Part shown: positions 30,065-39,533 of the stretch, piece after piece | Numbering within the stretch: the stretch's first letter is position 1 | Layout: each line of letters opens with the position of its first letter | Assembly (NCBI RefSeq): GCF_012922555.1 | Contig: NZ_WIPK01000001.1 | Span: 620,001-684,000 of the forward strand | Direction: 5' to 3' | Length of the DNA: 64,000 nt | DNA from: Paraclostridium dentum | GTDB taxonomy: Bacteria; Bacillota; Clostridia; Peptostreptococcales; Peptostreptococcaceae | Made by a program: the position numbers and the translations under genes | Notes under the pieces: generated by a model | Seen by the model: the letters and a program-made list of their open reading frames with translations, nothing else | Database searches by the model: none | What the model was told of the DNA's origin: nothing

Positions 30065-30099
30065 AAAAGAGATTGCCTTATACAGGGAATCTCTTTTTT
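30065..30099 (+). terminator. Terminator before the cytolysin gene
   Basis: AAAAGAGATT (30065-30074) pairs with AATCTCTTTT (30088-30097); the stem continues with CC/GG past a G-G mismatch. It insulates the cytolysin from the upstream genes. Confidence 0.7.
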
Positions 30100-30180
30100 G
30101 ATTTTATTAAAAATTTAACATTTACTCTAAGTTTTTAATATATATAGCCGTATATATATAATAGAGGAGGGCGGTATATT

Positions 30181-31680
30181 ATGATAAGGCACAAGAATAT
30201 AAAAAACATAGTTGCATGCTTTACTATCGTTATAGGTATTGGTTTTAATACACTTACAAGTTTTGCACAAAGTTCAAACAGTGAAGAAATAGATAACGGT
30301 ATAGCAAATTTAAGTTATAATAAAAATGAAGTATTAGCTAGTAATGGGGACAGTATTGAAAATGTAACTCCAAGAGAAGGATTTAAGACCAATAATAAAT
30401 TTATTGTAGTTGAAAGAAATAAAAAAACATTAACAACATCTCCAGTAGATATATCTATTATAGATTCTGTAACAGATCGTACATATCCAGGAGCTCTGCA
30501 ACTTGCAGATGATTCTTTTGTAGAAAATAGACCTAATATTTTAATGTGTAAGAGAAAGCCTATTGATATAAGTATTGATTTACCTGGAATGAAAAAAGAA
30601 AATACTACTACTGTTCAAAATCCAACATATTCAAATGTATCAGGGGCTGTTGATGAATTAGTATCTAACTGGAGTGATAAAAACTCTCAGACACATACAT
30701 TACCTGCTAGAACACAATATACAGAATCTATGGTATATAGCAAATCTCAAATTTCTAATGCACTTAATATTAACGCAAAGTTGCTTGATAATTCACTTGG
30801 AATAGATTTCAATGCAATATCAAATGGAGAAAAGAAGGTTATGATTGCAGCATATAAACAAATATTTTACACTGTAAGTGCACAACTTCCAAACAATCCT
30901 TCTGAATTATTTGACGATAATGTAACTTTTAAAGAATTAGTTAGAAAAGGTGTAAGTAATGAAACCCCACCACTTATGGTGTCTAATATAGCCTATGGGA
31001 GAACTATATATGTAAAACTAGAAACTACATCTAAAAGTAAAGATGTTCAATCTGCTTTTAAAGCATTGATAAAAAATAATAATGTGAGCAACAGTTCTCA
31101 ATATCAAGATATATATGATAATAGTTCATTTACAGCTGTTGTTTTAGGTGGAGATGCACAAGAACATAATAAAATAATAAGTAAAGATTTTGATGAAATA
31201 AGAAATGTTATAAAAAATAATGCTAGTTTTAGCTTGAAAAATCCTGCATATCCAATTTCATATACAAGTACTTTTTTAAAAGATAACTCAATTGCTGCAG
31301 TACACAATAAGACGGATTATATAGAAACTACAAGCACTGAGTACTCTAAAGGAAAAATTAATTTAGATCACAGTGGAGCATATGTTGCTCAATTTGATGT
31401 ATCTTGGGATGAAGTATCTTACGATGAAAATGGGAATGAAGTTTTAACTCATAAAATATGGAATGGAAGCAATAGTGATAGAACGGCTCATTTTTCAACA
31501 GTAATACCATTAGAAGCTAATTCTAAAAATATAAACATTTTAGCTAGAGAATGTACTGGACTAGCTTGGGAATGGTGGAGAACTGTTATAGATGAACATA
31601 ATGTTCCTCTATCTAAGAATATAAATGTATCGATTTGGGGAACTACGCTTAGTCCAAGGACTAGTATTGAATTTAATTAA
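30181..31680 (+). CDS. Cholesterol-dependent cytolysin (thiol-activated cytolysin)
   Basis: A secreted pore-forming toxin of 499 residues, the standard family length. The first about 30 residues are a signal peptide ([18 protein letters not shown]). The membrane-binding undecapeptide is the unmodified [11 protein letters not shown] (residues 457-467), and the cholesterol-recognition Thr-Leu pair is T489-L490 in [10 protein letters not shown]. The body runs through [27 protein letters not shown], cited as [11 protein letters not shown], and VAYGRT-like [16 protein letters not shown]. The toxin oligomerises on cholesterol-rich host membranes. In Paeniclostridium sordellii and Paraclostridium bifermentans this position is held by sordellilysin and bifermentolysin; I cannot choose between them. 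AGAGGAGGG is the ribosome site. It is monocistronic, between two terminators, with no adjacent regulator. Confidence 0.97.
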   Translation: MIRHKNIKNIVACFTIVIGIGFNTLTSFAQSSNSEEIDNGIANLSYNKNEVLASNGDSIENVTPREGFKTNNKFIVVERNKKTLTTSPVDISIIDSVTDRTYPGALQLADDSFVENRPNILMCKRKPIDISIDLPGMKKENTTTVQNPTYSNVSGAVDELVSNWSDKNSQTHTLPARTQYTESMVYSKSQISNALNINAKLLDNSLGIDFNAISNGEKKVMIAAYKQIFYTVSAQLPNNPSELFDDNVTFKELVRKGVSNETPPLMVSNIAYGRTIYVKLETTSKSKDVQSAFKALIKNNNVSNSSQYQDIYDNSSFTAVVLGGDAQEHNKIISKDFDEIRNVIKNNASFSLKNPAYPISYTSTFLKDNSIAAVHNKTDYIETTSTEYSKGKINLDHSGAYVAQFDVSWDEVSYDENGNEVLTHKIWNGSNSDRTAHFSTVIPLEANSKNINILARECTGLAWEWWRTVIDEHNVPLSKNINVSIWGTTLSPRTSIEFN

Positions 31681-31690
31681 AATATGAACA

Positions 31691-31726
31691 AAAGCCATTA
31701 TAGTTGATAAAACTAAATGGCTTTTT
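31691..31726 (+). terminator. Terminator after the cytolysin gene
   Basis: AAAGCCATT (31691-31699) and AATGGCTTT (31716-31724) form a perfect 9-bp stem followed by T. Confidence 0.75.
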
Positions 31727-32160
31727 ATAGTTTACGCTTTTATAAAAATTTATATAAAACTATATAATTGTAAAAGTGAAAAAATTAACGAAAATAATTA
31801 AAAAATTTCAATTTCATTAAATACAAATTAATGTAATTACCTGCTTAACCATAAAGGAAATCAAAGATATAATTAAAAATAATATAAATAACATTTTTAT
31901 AATTGGTAATTATTTTTGAGTTTTTGAAATTATAAATAATGATGTATCAGATTTTAAAGTATTTAGAATTTGGAGGTTATGATGTATTTTAATAATAATT
32001 GACGTAAATCTAACAATCTGATACGGTTAAATTGTAGATGGTGAGAAAAATTTTCAGAATTAAAATTTATATTTATTACAGTTCACCATTTTAGACATTT
32101 TATATAATTATTAAGCTTAAGTATTAATGTTAAATTAAAAATTATATGAGAGGTGTTAAA
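31727..32160 (+). promoter_or_regulatory. Structured 430-base leader before ornithine cyclodeaminase
   Basis: This gene-free stretch is AT-rich but contains three inverted repeats: TAATTACC (31834-31841) with GGTAATTA (31915-31922); GTATCAGATT (31944-31953) with AATCTGATAC (32015-32024); and ATGGTGA (32038-32044) with TCACCAT (32083-32089). A strong ribosome site TGGAGGT (31971-31977) precedes a seven-codon mini-frame (31982-32002) inside the second repeat. No known riboswitch class or T-box GGTGG motif was recognised. The last hairpin is followed by TTTTAGACATTTTA rather than a clean T run. A cis-regulatory role is inference. Confidence 0.35.
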
Positions 32161-33186
32161 ATGGAAACATTAAAAACAAGATATATTGATCTGCCTACTA
32201 TGGCAAAGTATTTAAAAAAAGTTGGACCAGAAAATGTTATGAAACGTCTTGTTCCATATCTAGAAAGTGATTACAGACGTTGGAATGAGTTTCAAAAAAT
32301 GCCAAGAACTGCACATCATAGTGATATAGGAGTACTTGAATTAATGCCTATAGGTGATTCAGAAACTTATTCGTTTAAATATGTAAATGGACATCCAGAA
32401 AATCCTAAACATAATTATTTAACAGTAATGGGTATAGGTCTTTTAGCAGAAGTATCAACTGGATTCCCATTATTTTTAAGTGAACTAACATTAACAACTG
32501 CTATTCGTACGGCAGCTACATCAGTGATGGCTGCTAAGTATTTAGCTAAGCCTAATCCAAAAAAAATGGCACTAATAGGAAATGGTTGCCAAAGTGAATT
32601 CCAATCCCTTGCATTTCATCATATACTAGGTATAGAAGAAATTTATTGCTATGATGTAGATCCAGAGGCTACTAAAAAATTAATGGAAAATTTAAAAGAT
32701 GTAAAAAATCTTAAATTAATAAAATGCAATAGCACAAAAGAGGCATGTAAAGGCGTAGATATTATAACAACTGTTACGGCAGATAAGAGAAATGCCATAA
32801 TTATTACACCAGATATGGTTGAACCAGGTGTTCATATAAATGGAGTTGGAGGAGACTGCCCAGGTAAAACTGAACTAGATTCAGCCGTTCTTAAGATGGG
32901 AGATGTATATGTTGAGTTTGAACCTCAAAGTCGTATAGAAGGAGAAATTCAGCATATGAGTGAAGATTTTAAAGTGACTGAAATTTGGAATGTAATTAAA
33001 ACTGGAAAGCCTATAGATAGAAAACCTAATGAAATTACTATTTTCGACTCCGTAGGTTTTGCATTAGAAGATTTTTCAATTTTACGATTAATGTATGATA
33101 TTGATAAAGAAGAAAATATAGGTATTCCACAAATTCTTGTACCTAAATTGGAAAACCCTAAAAACTTATATAGTATGTTAAAATAA
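32161..33186 (+). CDS. ocd: Ornithine cyclodeaminase
   Basis: A 341-residue NAD-dependent enzyme that turns L-ornithine into L-proline and ammonia, feeding Stickland proline reduction. The Rossmann loop is LIGNGCQSEFQSLAFH, and the catalytic Asp lies in NGVGGDCPGKTELD; both match the bacterial OCD type rather than the alanine-dehydrogenase-like relatives. FPLFLSELTLTTAIRTAATS is also typical. The ATG at 32161 fits GAGAGGTG (32148-32155); the in-frame ATG at 32146 overlaps that ribosome site and is unlikely. It sits behind a long structured leader and is convergent with a transporter gene across a very long palindromic terminator. Confidence 0.94.
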   Translation: METLKTRYIDLPTMAKYLKKVGPENVMKRLVPYLESDYRRWNEFQKMPRTAHHSDIGVLELMPIGDSETYSFKYVNGHPENPKHNYLTVMGIGLLAEVSTGFPLFLSELTLTTAIRTAATSVMAAKYLAKPNPKKMALIGNGCQSEFQSLAFHHILGIEEIYCYDVDPEATKKLMENLKDVKNLKLIKCNSTKEACKGVDIITTVTADKRNAIIITPDMVEPGVHINGVGGDCPGKTELDSAVLKMGDVYVEFEPQSRIEGEIQHMSEDFKVTEIWNVIKTGKPIDRKPNEITIFDSVGFALEDFSILRLMYDIDKEENIGIPQILVPKLENPKNLYSMLK

Positions 33187-33190
33187 TGTG

Positions 33191-33252
33191 AATATTCAAC
33201 AAATAAAAACTCTAGAGGAACATTCCTCTAGAGTTTTTATTTGTTGAATATT
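33191..33252. terminator. 29-bp perfect palindromic bidirectional terminator
   Basis: Arms 33191-33219 and 33224-33252 are perfect reverse complements with a four-base ACAT loop. The core CTCTAGAGGA / TCCTCTAGAG is flanked by A- and T-rich stretches. It lies between convergent ocd and the transporter. Confidence 0.88.
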
Positions 33253-33312
33253 TTAAAATTGATATTAACATTAAATACAATAAAACTTATGTAGCTATTG
33301 AGCTACATACTT

Positions 33313-34559
33313 TTAAATAATAAACATTGCAACTATAGTGGTTACAGCTAAACCTGTCACAACTGGAATTAAATTTCTTTTTGCAAGCTCTAAAGGGCTT
33401 ACACCACAGATAGCAGCAGCAGAAACTACTGCCCAAGGCACCAAACAGCCTCCACCAGTCCATATAGCTCCGATTTGACCAAGTGCAGCTAAAGTACTTA
33501 CATTAGCATTTATAGCTGTTCCAAATACAGAAGCTGTTGATCCAGCCAAAGCCATTCCTGAAAACCCAGAGCCATCAAGACCTGTTATAAATCCTACTAT
33601 AGTTTCCATAGAACAGACAACATATTTATTTAGAGGAACTATTTGAGATAAATATATACCTGTATCAGAAAGCAATCCTTGAGACCCTGATGGTAAAACA
33701 TTGCCTAATAATTGTGTTAGAGGAGAGACTTCACCCATGTAAAAAAATGCTCCTATAGGAATAATAACTGCAAATATTTTTATACCAAACAAAAATCCAT
33801 CGGTAATGTTATCACATATTTGTTCAAGACTTTTTTTACCATAGTTAATTATATTAATTATAATTAATAAAAATATAGCAGTTCCTCCGAGTAATGCAGT
33901 GGCATCTACTCCTTTTAAATCAAAGGCGAACATAGCTACAACATCTAATAAAAATAAAAACCAATCGTAACTATAGCCATAATCCAAAATAAAACCATAC
34001 CATTATTGATGACATCAGAAACTTCTACACCTGCCGCTCCTGAGGTTATACTAGGTGCGCCTTGAATTATGAAATCTGTTGAAAGGGCTAAACCGTGTCC
34101 AAATAAATTTAATGATACAGCTACACCAATAGCTGGAAGACCAGATCTTATAGCTATTGGAAGAAATATTGCTCCAACTAAAGCTACTGCAGGACTAGGC
34201 CAAAAAAACCAAGATAAAATTAACATTGTAAATCCTATAATAAAAAAAGCTGTAGTTTCATTTTTAATTATTTTTGAAAAAGGTTTGATCATATATTCTA
34301 TAGCATAATTACTTTCTAACGACTTAGATAGTGCTACCATAATGGAAATAATCATTATTACAGGGCCTAATTCTACCAGTGATATAATTAATCCATTAAA
34401 GACAGCACCTATAGATGATGCTATATTATTTGTGTAAAATAATGCTAAGAAAAAAACTCCTAGTATACAAGGTACTATTGTATCCTTTTTCATCATCATA
34501 GCAATTAGTATTATTACGATGAAAAAAACATAAATATAGTGTGCGCCACTTAATACCAT
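33313..34559 (-). pseudogene. Polytopic membrane transporter, frameshifted into two frames
   Basis: Two overlapping minus-strand frames together make one membrane protein of about 415 residues. The first part (34559 down to 33945, 204 residues) ends at VTIGFYFY and a stop; the second (33987 down to 33313) continues at LLDVVAMFAFDLKGVDATALLGG. The break lies in runs of T around 33950-33962 (minus strand GGTTTTTATTTTTATTAG), where one extra T would restore the frame. About eleven helices are visible, with GHGLALSTDFIIQGAP and GQIGAIWTGGGCLVPWA as half-helix-like loops, resembling an ion-coupled transporter of the GntP/DcuC/citrate kind. The exact family and substrate are unknown; being beside ocd suggests ornithine or a related amino acid. 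It may be a true mutation or a homopolymer sequencing error. Confidence 0.65.
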
Positions 34560-34560
34560 A

Positions 34561-34588
34561 GGACTATCCCCCTTCTATGTGATAGTCC
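34561..34588 (-). promoter_or_regulatory. Hairpin holding the transporter's ribosome site in its loop
   Basis: GGACTATC (34561-34568) and GATAGTCC (34581-34588) form a perfect 8-bp stem. The 12-base loop contains, on the minus strand, the Shine-Dalgarno AAGGGG, and the stem ends one base before the ATG at 34559. This could regulate translation. Confidence 0.4.
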
Positions 34589-34640
34589 ATTATATGAAGA
34601 AGTTTTTATCTTAGTTACTCTTGAATTTTAAAAATACTTT

Positions 34641-35147
34641 TTATTTATTTTTATTATCTACCCAGTCTACAGTTTGGCTTCCTAAAAGTTTATCATAAAA
34701 GAAATTAGCTGAAGCATCATATATATCTGAGTCTTTATAATTATCTAAAATAAAATTTAGTTCTTCTAAAGCTAAATAATAATAGTTTGCAGCTATTATT
34801 AATGATGTTGCACTTCTTGTTTCTAAATTATCATTTTTAATACCTTTAGAGTATGTTAAAAGACTATTTCTAATAGTTTTCAATTTTTCCATAGTAAAGT
34901 CAATATCTTTTTGTATATCAGTGCTCATTTCTTTATTTTCAGATAAGTTTGTAAAAATAGCTTTGCCTAGAATATAAATATCATTATCTAAAATTCTTAA
35001 ATTTTTTATATACTCAGATAAAGTTGTGCTTATAGTGTTATAGCTAATATTTGTAGTATTTGTATTTGCATTTGATACAGAAAAACAATTTATCGAAGTA
35101 TACATTATTAAGGTAAACATAATGGCAACTATATATTTTTTTTTCAA
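34641..35147 (-). CDS. Small secreted helical protein, unknown
   Basis: A 168-residue protein with a clear signal peptide (MKKKYIVAIMFTLIMY onward, cleavage probably after NA-N near residue 28) and a helical mature part of about 140 residues. The cysteine in SINCFS is not in a good lipobox. The mature protein has no cysteine and no motif I recognise; EDLxx-type helices such as TLSEYIKNLRILDNDIYILG suggest a small helical bundle. It lies 81 bases upstream of the transporter on the same strand and may share its transcript. No function is inferred. Confidence 0.6.
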   Translation of the reverse strand: MKKKYIVAIMFTLIMYTSINCFSVSNANTNTTNISYNTISTTLSEYIKNLRILDNDIYILGKAIFTNLSENKEMSTDIQKDIDFTMEKLKTIRNSLLTYSKGIKNDNLETRSATSLIIAANYYYLALEELNFILDNYKDSDIYDASANFFYDKLLGSQTVDWVDNKNK

Positions 35148-35343
35148 TATGAATTCCTCCTCTTATAAAAAGTTTATTATTATAATTCCTAAATAAATAT
35201 TTAATATACCATTTAGTATTAAATGTAGAAAATAGGAGATAAAGCTAAACGTATATACAAATATATAAAAAAATAGGTAAAATATTGAAATTTAATTAAA
35301 GATTCTATAAAATTAAACTATAGAAAGTAAATCGGGGGGGAAT

Positions 35344-37221
35344 ATGTCAAATTACATATATAGAAAGATGATAGAAGATAGCCCTATAGCATATTTACAT
35401 ATAGAGATTATAAAAGATGAAAATAGCAAATATATAGGGATGAAAATAAAAGATGCGAATAAAGCTTATGAGCGATTTTTTGGTGATGCAAGTGAACAAA
35501 AAAGTAATGATTATATAAAGAATACTATGTCAAAACAAGAAATGGAAGAATGGGAGTGTATTTTTAATAAATCAAAAGTAAATGAAAAATATATAAAAGA
35601 AATTTATGTAAAAAGTATTAATTCATATTTTAATGTTGAGGTATATAGTACGGAAAATAATGAATATCATATTAGATTCACTAAAGTTAGTAAACAACAT
35701 ATGAATTTATCATCAACTTTAAAAAATTCACCTTTTATAGCATGGATAAAAAATAGAAATGGAGTATATGTAGATGTAAATAAGAAATTTCTAGAATTTT
35801 TTAATAAAACTTACGATGAAGTTATAGGTCATACTGATTATGAATTATTTCCAAAAGACAGCGCTAATGAATTTATTAGGACAGATAATATGATTATTAA
35901 ATACAACAAATTAGAGATTTATGATGAGTTTATAAATTCGGGTGCTAATAAAAATATGTATTTACAAACTGCGAAATGGCCTTACACTGAAGAAAATAAT
36001 AGTTTACTTCTAGGAACAATAGGCATATCTATTGAAATAACAAATAAAATTGAAGTATTAAAAAATATAGAGCAAAATGAAAAAACATTTTTAGAAATAG
36101 CAAATAATATTGAAGAGGTAATAGTTATAGCTGATGAAAAAAAGGCTCATTACATAAGTCCTTCTTTTGAAAGAGTATTTGAGATAAAGCCAGATAAATT
36201 ATATGATGATATAAAAACTTGGAAAGACAATTGGAAAAGCTTTGAACCACAAGGAAATGTAAACTATAATTATAATTCTAAGGAACCAGTATCAATAATT
36301 TTTAGAGCAACTAGAAATAATCAAGATGAAAAGTGGTTTTGGGTTAGGGTAGTATCTTTATTAGATGAAAATGGGAATGTGATAAAAAAAATATTTGTAA
36401 TAAGTGATATAACTCAGACTAAAGAGGGTGAATTAGAACTTGAAAAATTGAGAATGGACTTTTTAGCTAATATATCACATGAACTTAGAACTCCGATAAA
36501 CTTAATTTTAAGCTCTTTACAAGTTTTAAATTTAAAGATGAATTTACTAGATGAAGAATTATTTCGATATTTTAACAAATATTTAAGTATAGTAGATCAA
36601 AACGGAAGAAGATTACTAAAGTTAGTAAATAATTTAATTGATACTACTAGGTTAGAGTCAGGATGTTTTAGCTATAATCCTAAAAATAAAGATATTATAA
36701 GTTATGTAGAAAATATATGCCTATCTGTATCTGAATTTGTAAAAAGTAATAATTTATCTATAATATTTGATACAGATACAGAAGAAAAACTTATTGCATT
36801 TGACCCTGATAATATGGAAAGGATAATTTTAAACTTAATTTCTAATGCAATTAAATTCAATAAACCTGGAGGGAAAATTGAAGTTTTTATAAGTTGTAAA
36901 GATGATATAGAAATAAGTGTAAAAGATTCGGGAATAGGAATTCCTGAAGATAAAATAGATAAAATTTTTGAAAGGTTTGAGCAAGTTAAAACTAATACAA
37001 AAAAAGAAGGAAGCGGTATAGGTCTTAATCTAGTTAAGTCTTTAATTGAAATGAACAATGGAAGTATAAAAGTAGAAAGTGAGTTAGAAAAAGGTAGTAA
37101 GTTTACGATAATTTTACCAAATACTTTAATCAAAAATTCTTTAAGTTATAGTTATGAAAATAGCAATTATATTAATAATGAAAATCAAATTTCTGTAGAA
37201 TTTTCAGACATATATACATAG
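35344..37221 (+). CDS. Orphan PAS-domain sensor histidine kinase
   Basis: A 625-residue cytoplasmic kinase with no membrane helix. Three PAS modules can be traced (about 5-115, 120-240, 245-365; the second has PFIAWIKNRNGVYVDVNKKF and the third ends IFVISDITQTKEGELE). The dimerisation box is FLANISHELRTPINLILSSL with the phospho-His, followed by ATPase motifs NLISNAIKFNKPGG (N), DSGIGIPEDK (G1) and GSGIGLNLVKSLIEMNNG (G2). No response regulator is encoded next to it, so its partner is elsewhere. The start follows CGGGGGGG, about 5 bases before the ATG. Its ligand may be internal, as the PAS domains are soluble. Confidence 0.92.
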   Translation: MSNYIYRKMIEDSPIAYLHIEIIKDENSKYIGMKIKDANKAYERFFGDASEQKSNDYIKNTMSKQEMEEWECIFNKSKVNEKYIKEIYVKSINSYFNVEVYSTENNEYHIRFTKVSKQHMNLSSTLKNSPFIAWIKNRNGVYVDVNKKFLEFFNKTYDEVIGHTDYELFPKDSANEFIRTDNMIIKYNKLEIYDEFINSGANKNMYLQTAKWPYTEENNSLLLGTIGISIEITNKIEVLKNIEQNEKTFLEIANNIEEVIVIADEKKAHYISPSFERVFEIKPDKLYDDIKTWKDNWKSFEPQGNVNYNYNSKEPVSIIFRATRNNQDEKWFWVRVVSLLDENGNVIKKIFVISDITQTKEGELELEKLRMDFLANISHELRTPINLILSSLQVLNLKMNLLDEELFRYFNKYLSIVDQNGRRLLKLVNNLIDTTRLESGCFSYNPKNKDIISYVENICLSVSEFVKSNNLSIIFDTDTEEKLIAFDPDNMERIILNLISNAIKFNKPGGKIEVFISCKDDIEISVKDSGIGIPEDKIDKIFERFEQVKTNTKKEGSGIGLNLVKSLIEMNNGSIKVESELEKGSKFTIILPNTLIKNSLSYSYENSNYINNENQISVEFSDIYT

Positions 37222-37231
37222 TGAAAAGACT

Positions 37232-37267
37232 AAATAGTCTGTATATTTAATATACAGACTATTTTTT
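37232..37267 (+). terminator. Terminator after the histidine kinase
   Basis: AAATAGTCTGTATATT (37232-37247) pairs perfectly with AATATACAGACTATTT (37249-37264), followed by T. Confidence 0.82.
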
Positions 37268-37306
37268 TATTTGTTGTAATAAAACGTTAATTTACTTGTT
37301 AAATAA

Positions 37307-37315
37307 TGGTATAAT
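37307..37315 (+). promoter_or_regulatory. Extended -10 promoter of the YhgE pair
   Basis: TGGTATAAT (37307-37315) is a full extended -10; TTAATT 17 bases earlier is a weak -35. Confidence 0.55.
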
Positions 37316-37367
37316 ATACTCGTTGATGTTAAGATTTCTAACAAAGTTAAAATGAATGGAGGAGAAT

Positions 37368-39515
37368 ATGAGAGATTCAATAAAGATTTTTAAAAGAGAT
37401 ATGAAAAATCTAATTAAAAATCCAATAGCACTTATAATAGTTATAGGATTGTGTATCATCCCATCTTTATATGCTTGGATAAATATTAAAGCATGTTGGA
37501 ATCCTTATGAAAATACTAGTAATGTACCAATTGCTATAGTTAATAATGATAAGGGAGCAACTTTAGATGGTAAACATCTAAATGTGGGAAATGATGTAAT
37601 AACTGAGTTAAGAAAAAATAAAAGTATAGGATGGAAATTTGTAAATGAAAAAAAAGCTAATGCAGGAGTTCTTGATGGAACTTATTATGCAATGATAGAG
37701 CTACCAAGTGACTTTACAAAAGATTTAACTAGTGTTACAAGTGGAAATCCAACTAAGCCAACTATAATATATAAAGTAGATACAAAATCTAACCCAGTTG
37801 CTGGTAAAATTACAGAAGTAGCTGAAGAAACACTTGTTAATCAAATTAATTCAAATTTCATTGCTACAGTAAATAAAACAGTATTTTCAGCTTTAAATAT
37901 ATATGGTAAAGATATTAATGAAAACAAGGACAAGATATTAAAATTAAAAAAAGCTATAATAGAGCTTGATGAGCATATGGATGCTGTTAATTTTGCACTT
38001 GAGAGTGTAAATGGAAATTCAGAAAATTTAGCTACATATTTAAAAGATATTCAAAGCACTTTACCACAAGTTACAACAGGTATTGATGCAGTTGCTGATT
38101 CTAATATGAATGCAAGTAAAAACTTAAGTAATATAAAAAATAATTTAAATGATTCATTAAATGGTGTTAAATCTACTTTAAATCAAATTAATAATCAAAA
38201 TAATCAAATAAAAGACATAGTAAATAGATTGAACAATTCAAGTTCTGATTCTAAAGAAATAGTAAGTTCATCTATATCACAATTAGAAAGTCAGCTAAAT
38301 AATAGTAAATCTCAAATTGATTCTGTTATTAATCTTTTAAATAAATTTAATGATGTAAGAGAAAATGATAAGATAACAGCATTAATTGGGGATTTAAATA
38401 AAATAAAAGACTTACTTAATAAACAACAATCAAAATTAGATAATCTTAAAGGTCAATTAAATGGATCAGCAGATTCTATGAAAGATGCAATTGATTCAAT
38501 AAATGAAACAGCTGGTGAATTATCAAATAGAACTAACAACTCTATAAATTCGTATGATTCACAAGTTAGACCTATCCTAAATAAAACTGCAGATAGCTTA
38601 ATAACATCAACAAAAGATGCAGCTAATTTAGTTGATAGTTCGAAAGGTTTAGTTAAAGCAACTAATGAAATATTAGGATATGCATCAAAAGGAAGCGATT
38701 TAACAGCAGAGATGACAAAAGATTTACAGACGAAGTTAAATCAATTCAAAGATACTATACACTTATTAAGCACTGAACTTAAAAAAGTAAATGATAATGA
38801 TTTAGATTCAATAATAGCTATACTACAAAGTAAGCCTCAAGTTATGGGAGATTATTTGTCAAATCCATTTAACTTAAAATCAGAGCCAATATATCCGATT
38901 GAGAATTATGGTTCAGGAATGGCTCCTATATACACAACATTAGCTTTATGGGTTGGAGGATTAGTACTAGCATCATTACTTACAACAGAAGCTGATGAGT
39001 TTGTTGGGTTAAGTATAAAGAAAAGATATATTGGTAAGATGATTACTTTTGTATTTTTTGCAATGATACAAGGATTTATAGTAGGGCTTGGAGACAAACT
39101 TGTATTAGGAGTTCAAACTGATAGTTTAGGGCTGCTTATATTTACTACAGTGTTATCTTCAGCTGTGTTTACAATAATATTATATACACTAGTATCATTA
39201 TTTGGAAATATAGGAAAAGCGATAGGGATAATATTAATGGTTATTCAAATAGCAGGTTCTGGGGGAACATACCCTATTCAGGTAGACCCTTTAATATTTA
39301 GAATTCTTCAACCATTTTTCCCATTTACATATACATTAAGCAATTTAAGAGAGGCTATAGCTGGTCCACTTTTAAGTACTATTATGTTTAATACATTTGT
39401 GCTTATATTTATGGCAGGTATTACGATAATGATAGGGTATTTCTTAAAAGAAAGACTTAATGAATCTGTTAGAAAATTTGAAAAAGGATTCAAAGAATCT
39501 GGATTATCAGAGTAA
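37368..39515 (+). CDS. YhgE/Pip family membrane protein (copy 1)
   Basis: A 715-residue envelope protein of the YhgE/Pip (phage infection protein) family, related to EsaA. It has one N-terminal helix with LCIIPSLYAWINIKACWNPYEN, here LCIIPSLYAWINIKA, then an extracellular domain with VPIAIVNNDKGAT. Residues about 190-470 are a long Asn/Ser-rich coiled-coil stalk, and five C-terminal helices follow with GGTYPIQVDP and FPFTYTLSNLREAIAGP. The ATG at 37368 is chosen from GGAGGA (37358-37363). Some family members are bacteriophage receptors; others look like exporters of the ABC-2 permease fold. It pairs with the next gene. Confidence 0.88.
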   Translation: MRDSIKIFKRDMKNLIKNPIALIIVIGLCIIPSLYAWINIKACWNPYENTSNVPIAIVNNDKGATLDGKHLNVGNDVITELRKNKSIGWKFVNEKKANAGVLDGTYYAMIELPSDFTKDLTSVTSGNPTKPTIIYKVDTKSNPVAGKITEVAEETLVNQINSNFIATVNKTVFSALNIYGKDINENKDKILKLKKAIIELDEHMDAVNFALESVNGNSENLATYLKDIQSTLPQVTTGIDAVADSNMNASKNLSNIKNNLNDSLNGVKSTLNQINNQNNQIKDIVNRLNNSSSDSKEIVSSSISQLESQLNNSKSQIDSVINLLNKFNDVRENDKITALIGDLNKIKDLLNKQQSKLDNLKGQLNGSADSMKDAIDSINETAGELSNRTNNSINSYDSQVRPILNKTADSLITSTKDAANLVDSSKGLVKATNEILGYASKGSDLTAEMTKDLQTKLNQFKDTIHLLSTELKKVNDNDLDSIIAILQSKPQVMGDYLSNPFNLKSEPIYPIENYGSGMAPIYTTLALWVGGLVLASLLTTEADEFVGLSIKKRYIGKMITFVFFAMIQGFIVGLGDKLVLGVQTDSLGLLIFTTVLSSAVFTIILYTLVSLFGNIGKAIGIILMVIQIAGSGGTYPIQVDPLIFRILQPFFPFTYTLSNLREAIAGPLLSTIMFNTFVLIFMAGITIMIGYFLKERLNESVRKFEKGFKESGLSE

Positions 39516-39533
39516 TTTTATAGAGGTGAGGAA

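Noticed and set aside
31970-32160. T-box or known riboswitch before ocd
   Set aside because: No T-box GGTGG core, specifier loop or recognisable aptamer; only inverted repeats remain.
33191-33252. A MITE or transposon end for the 29-bp palindrome
   Set aside because: No flanking target duplication or internal body; position between convergent genes fits a terminator.
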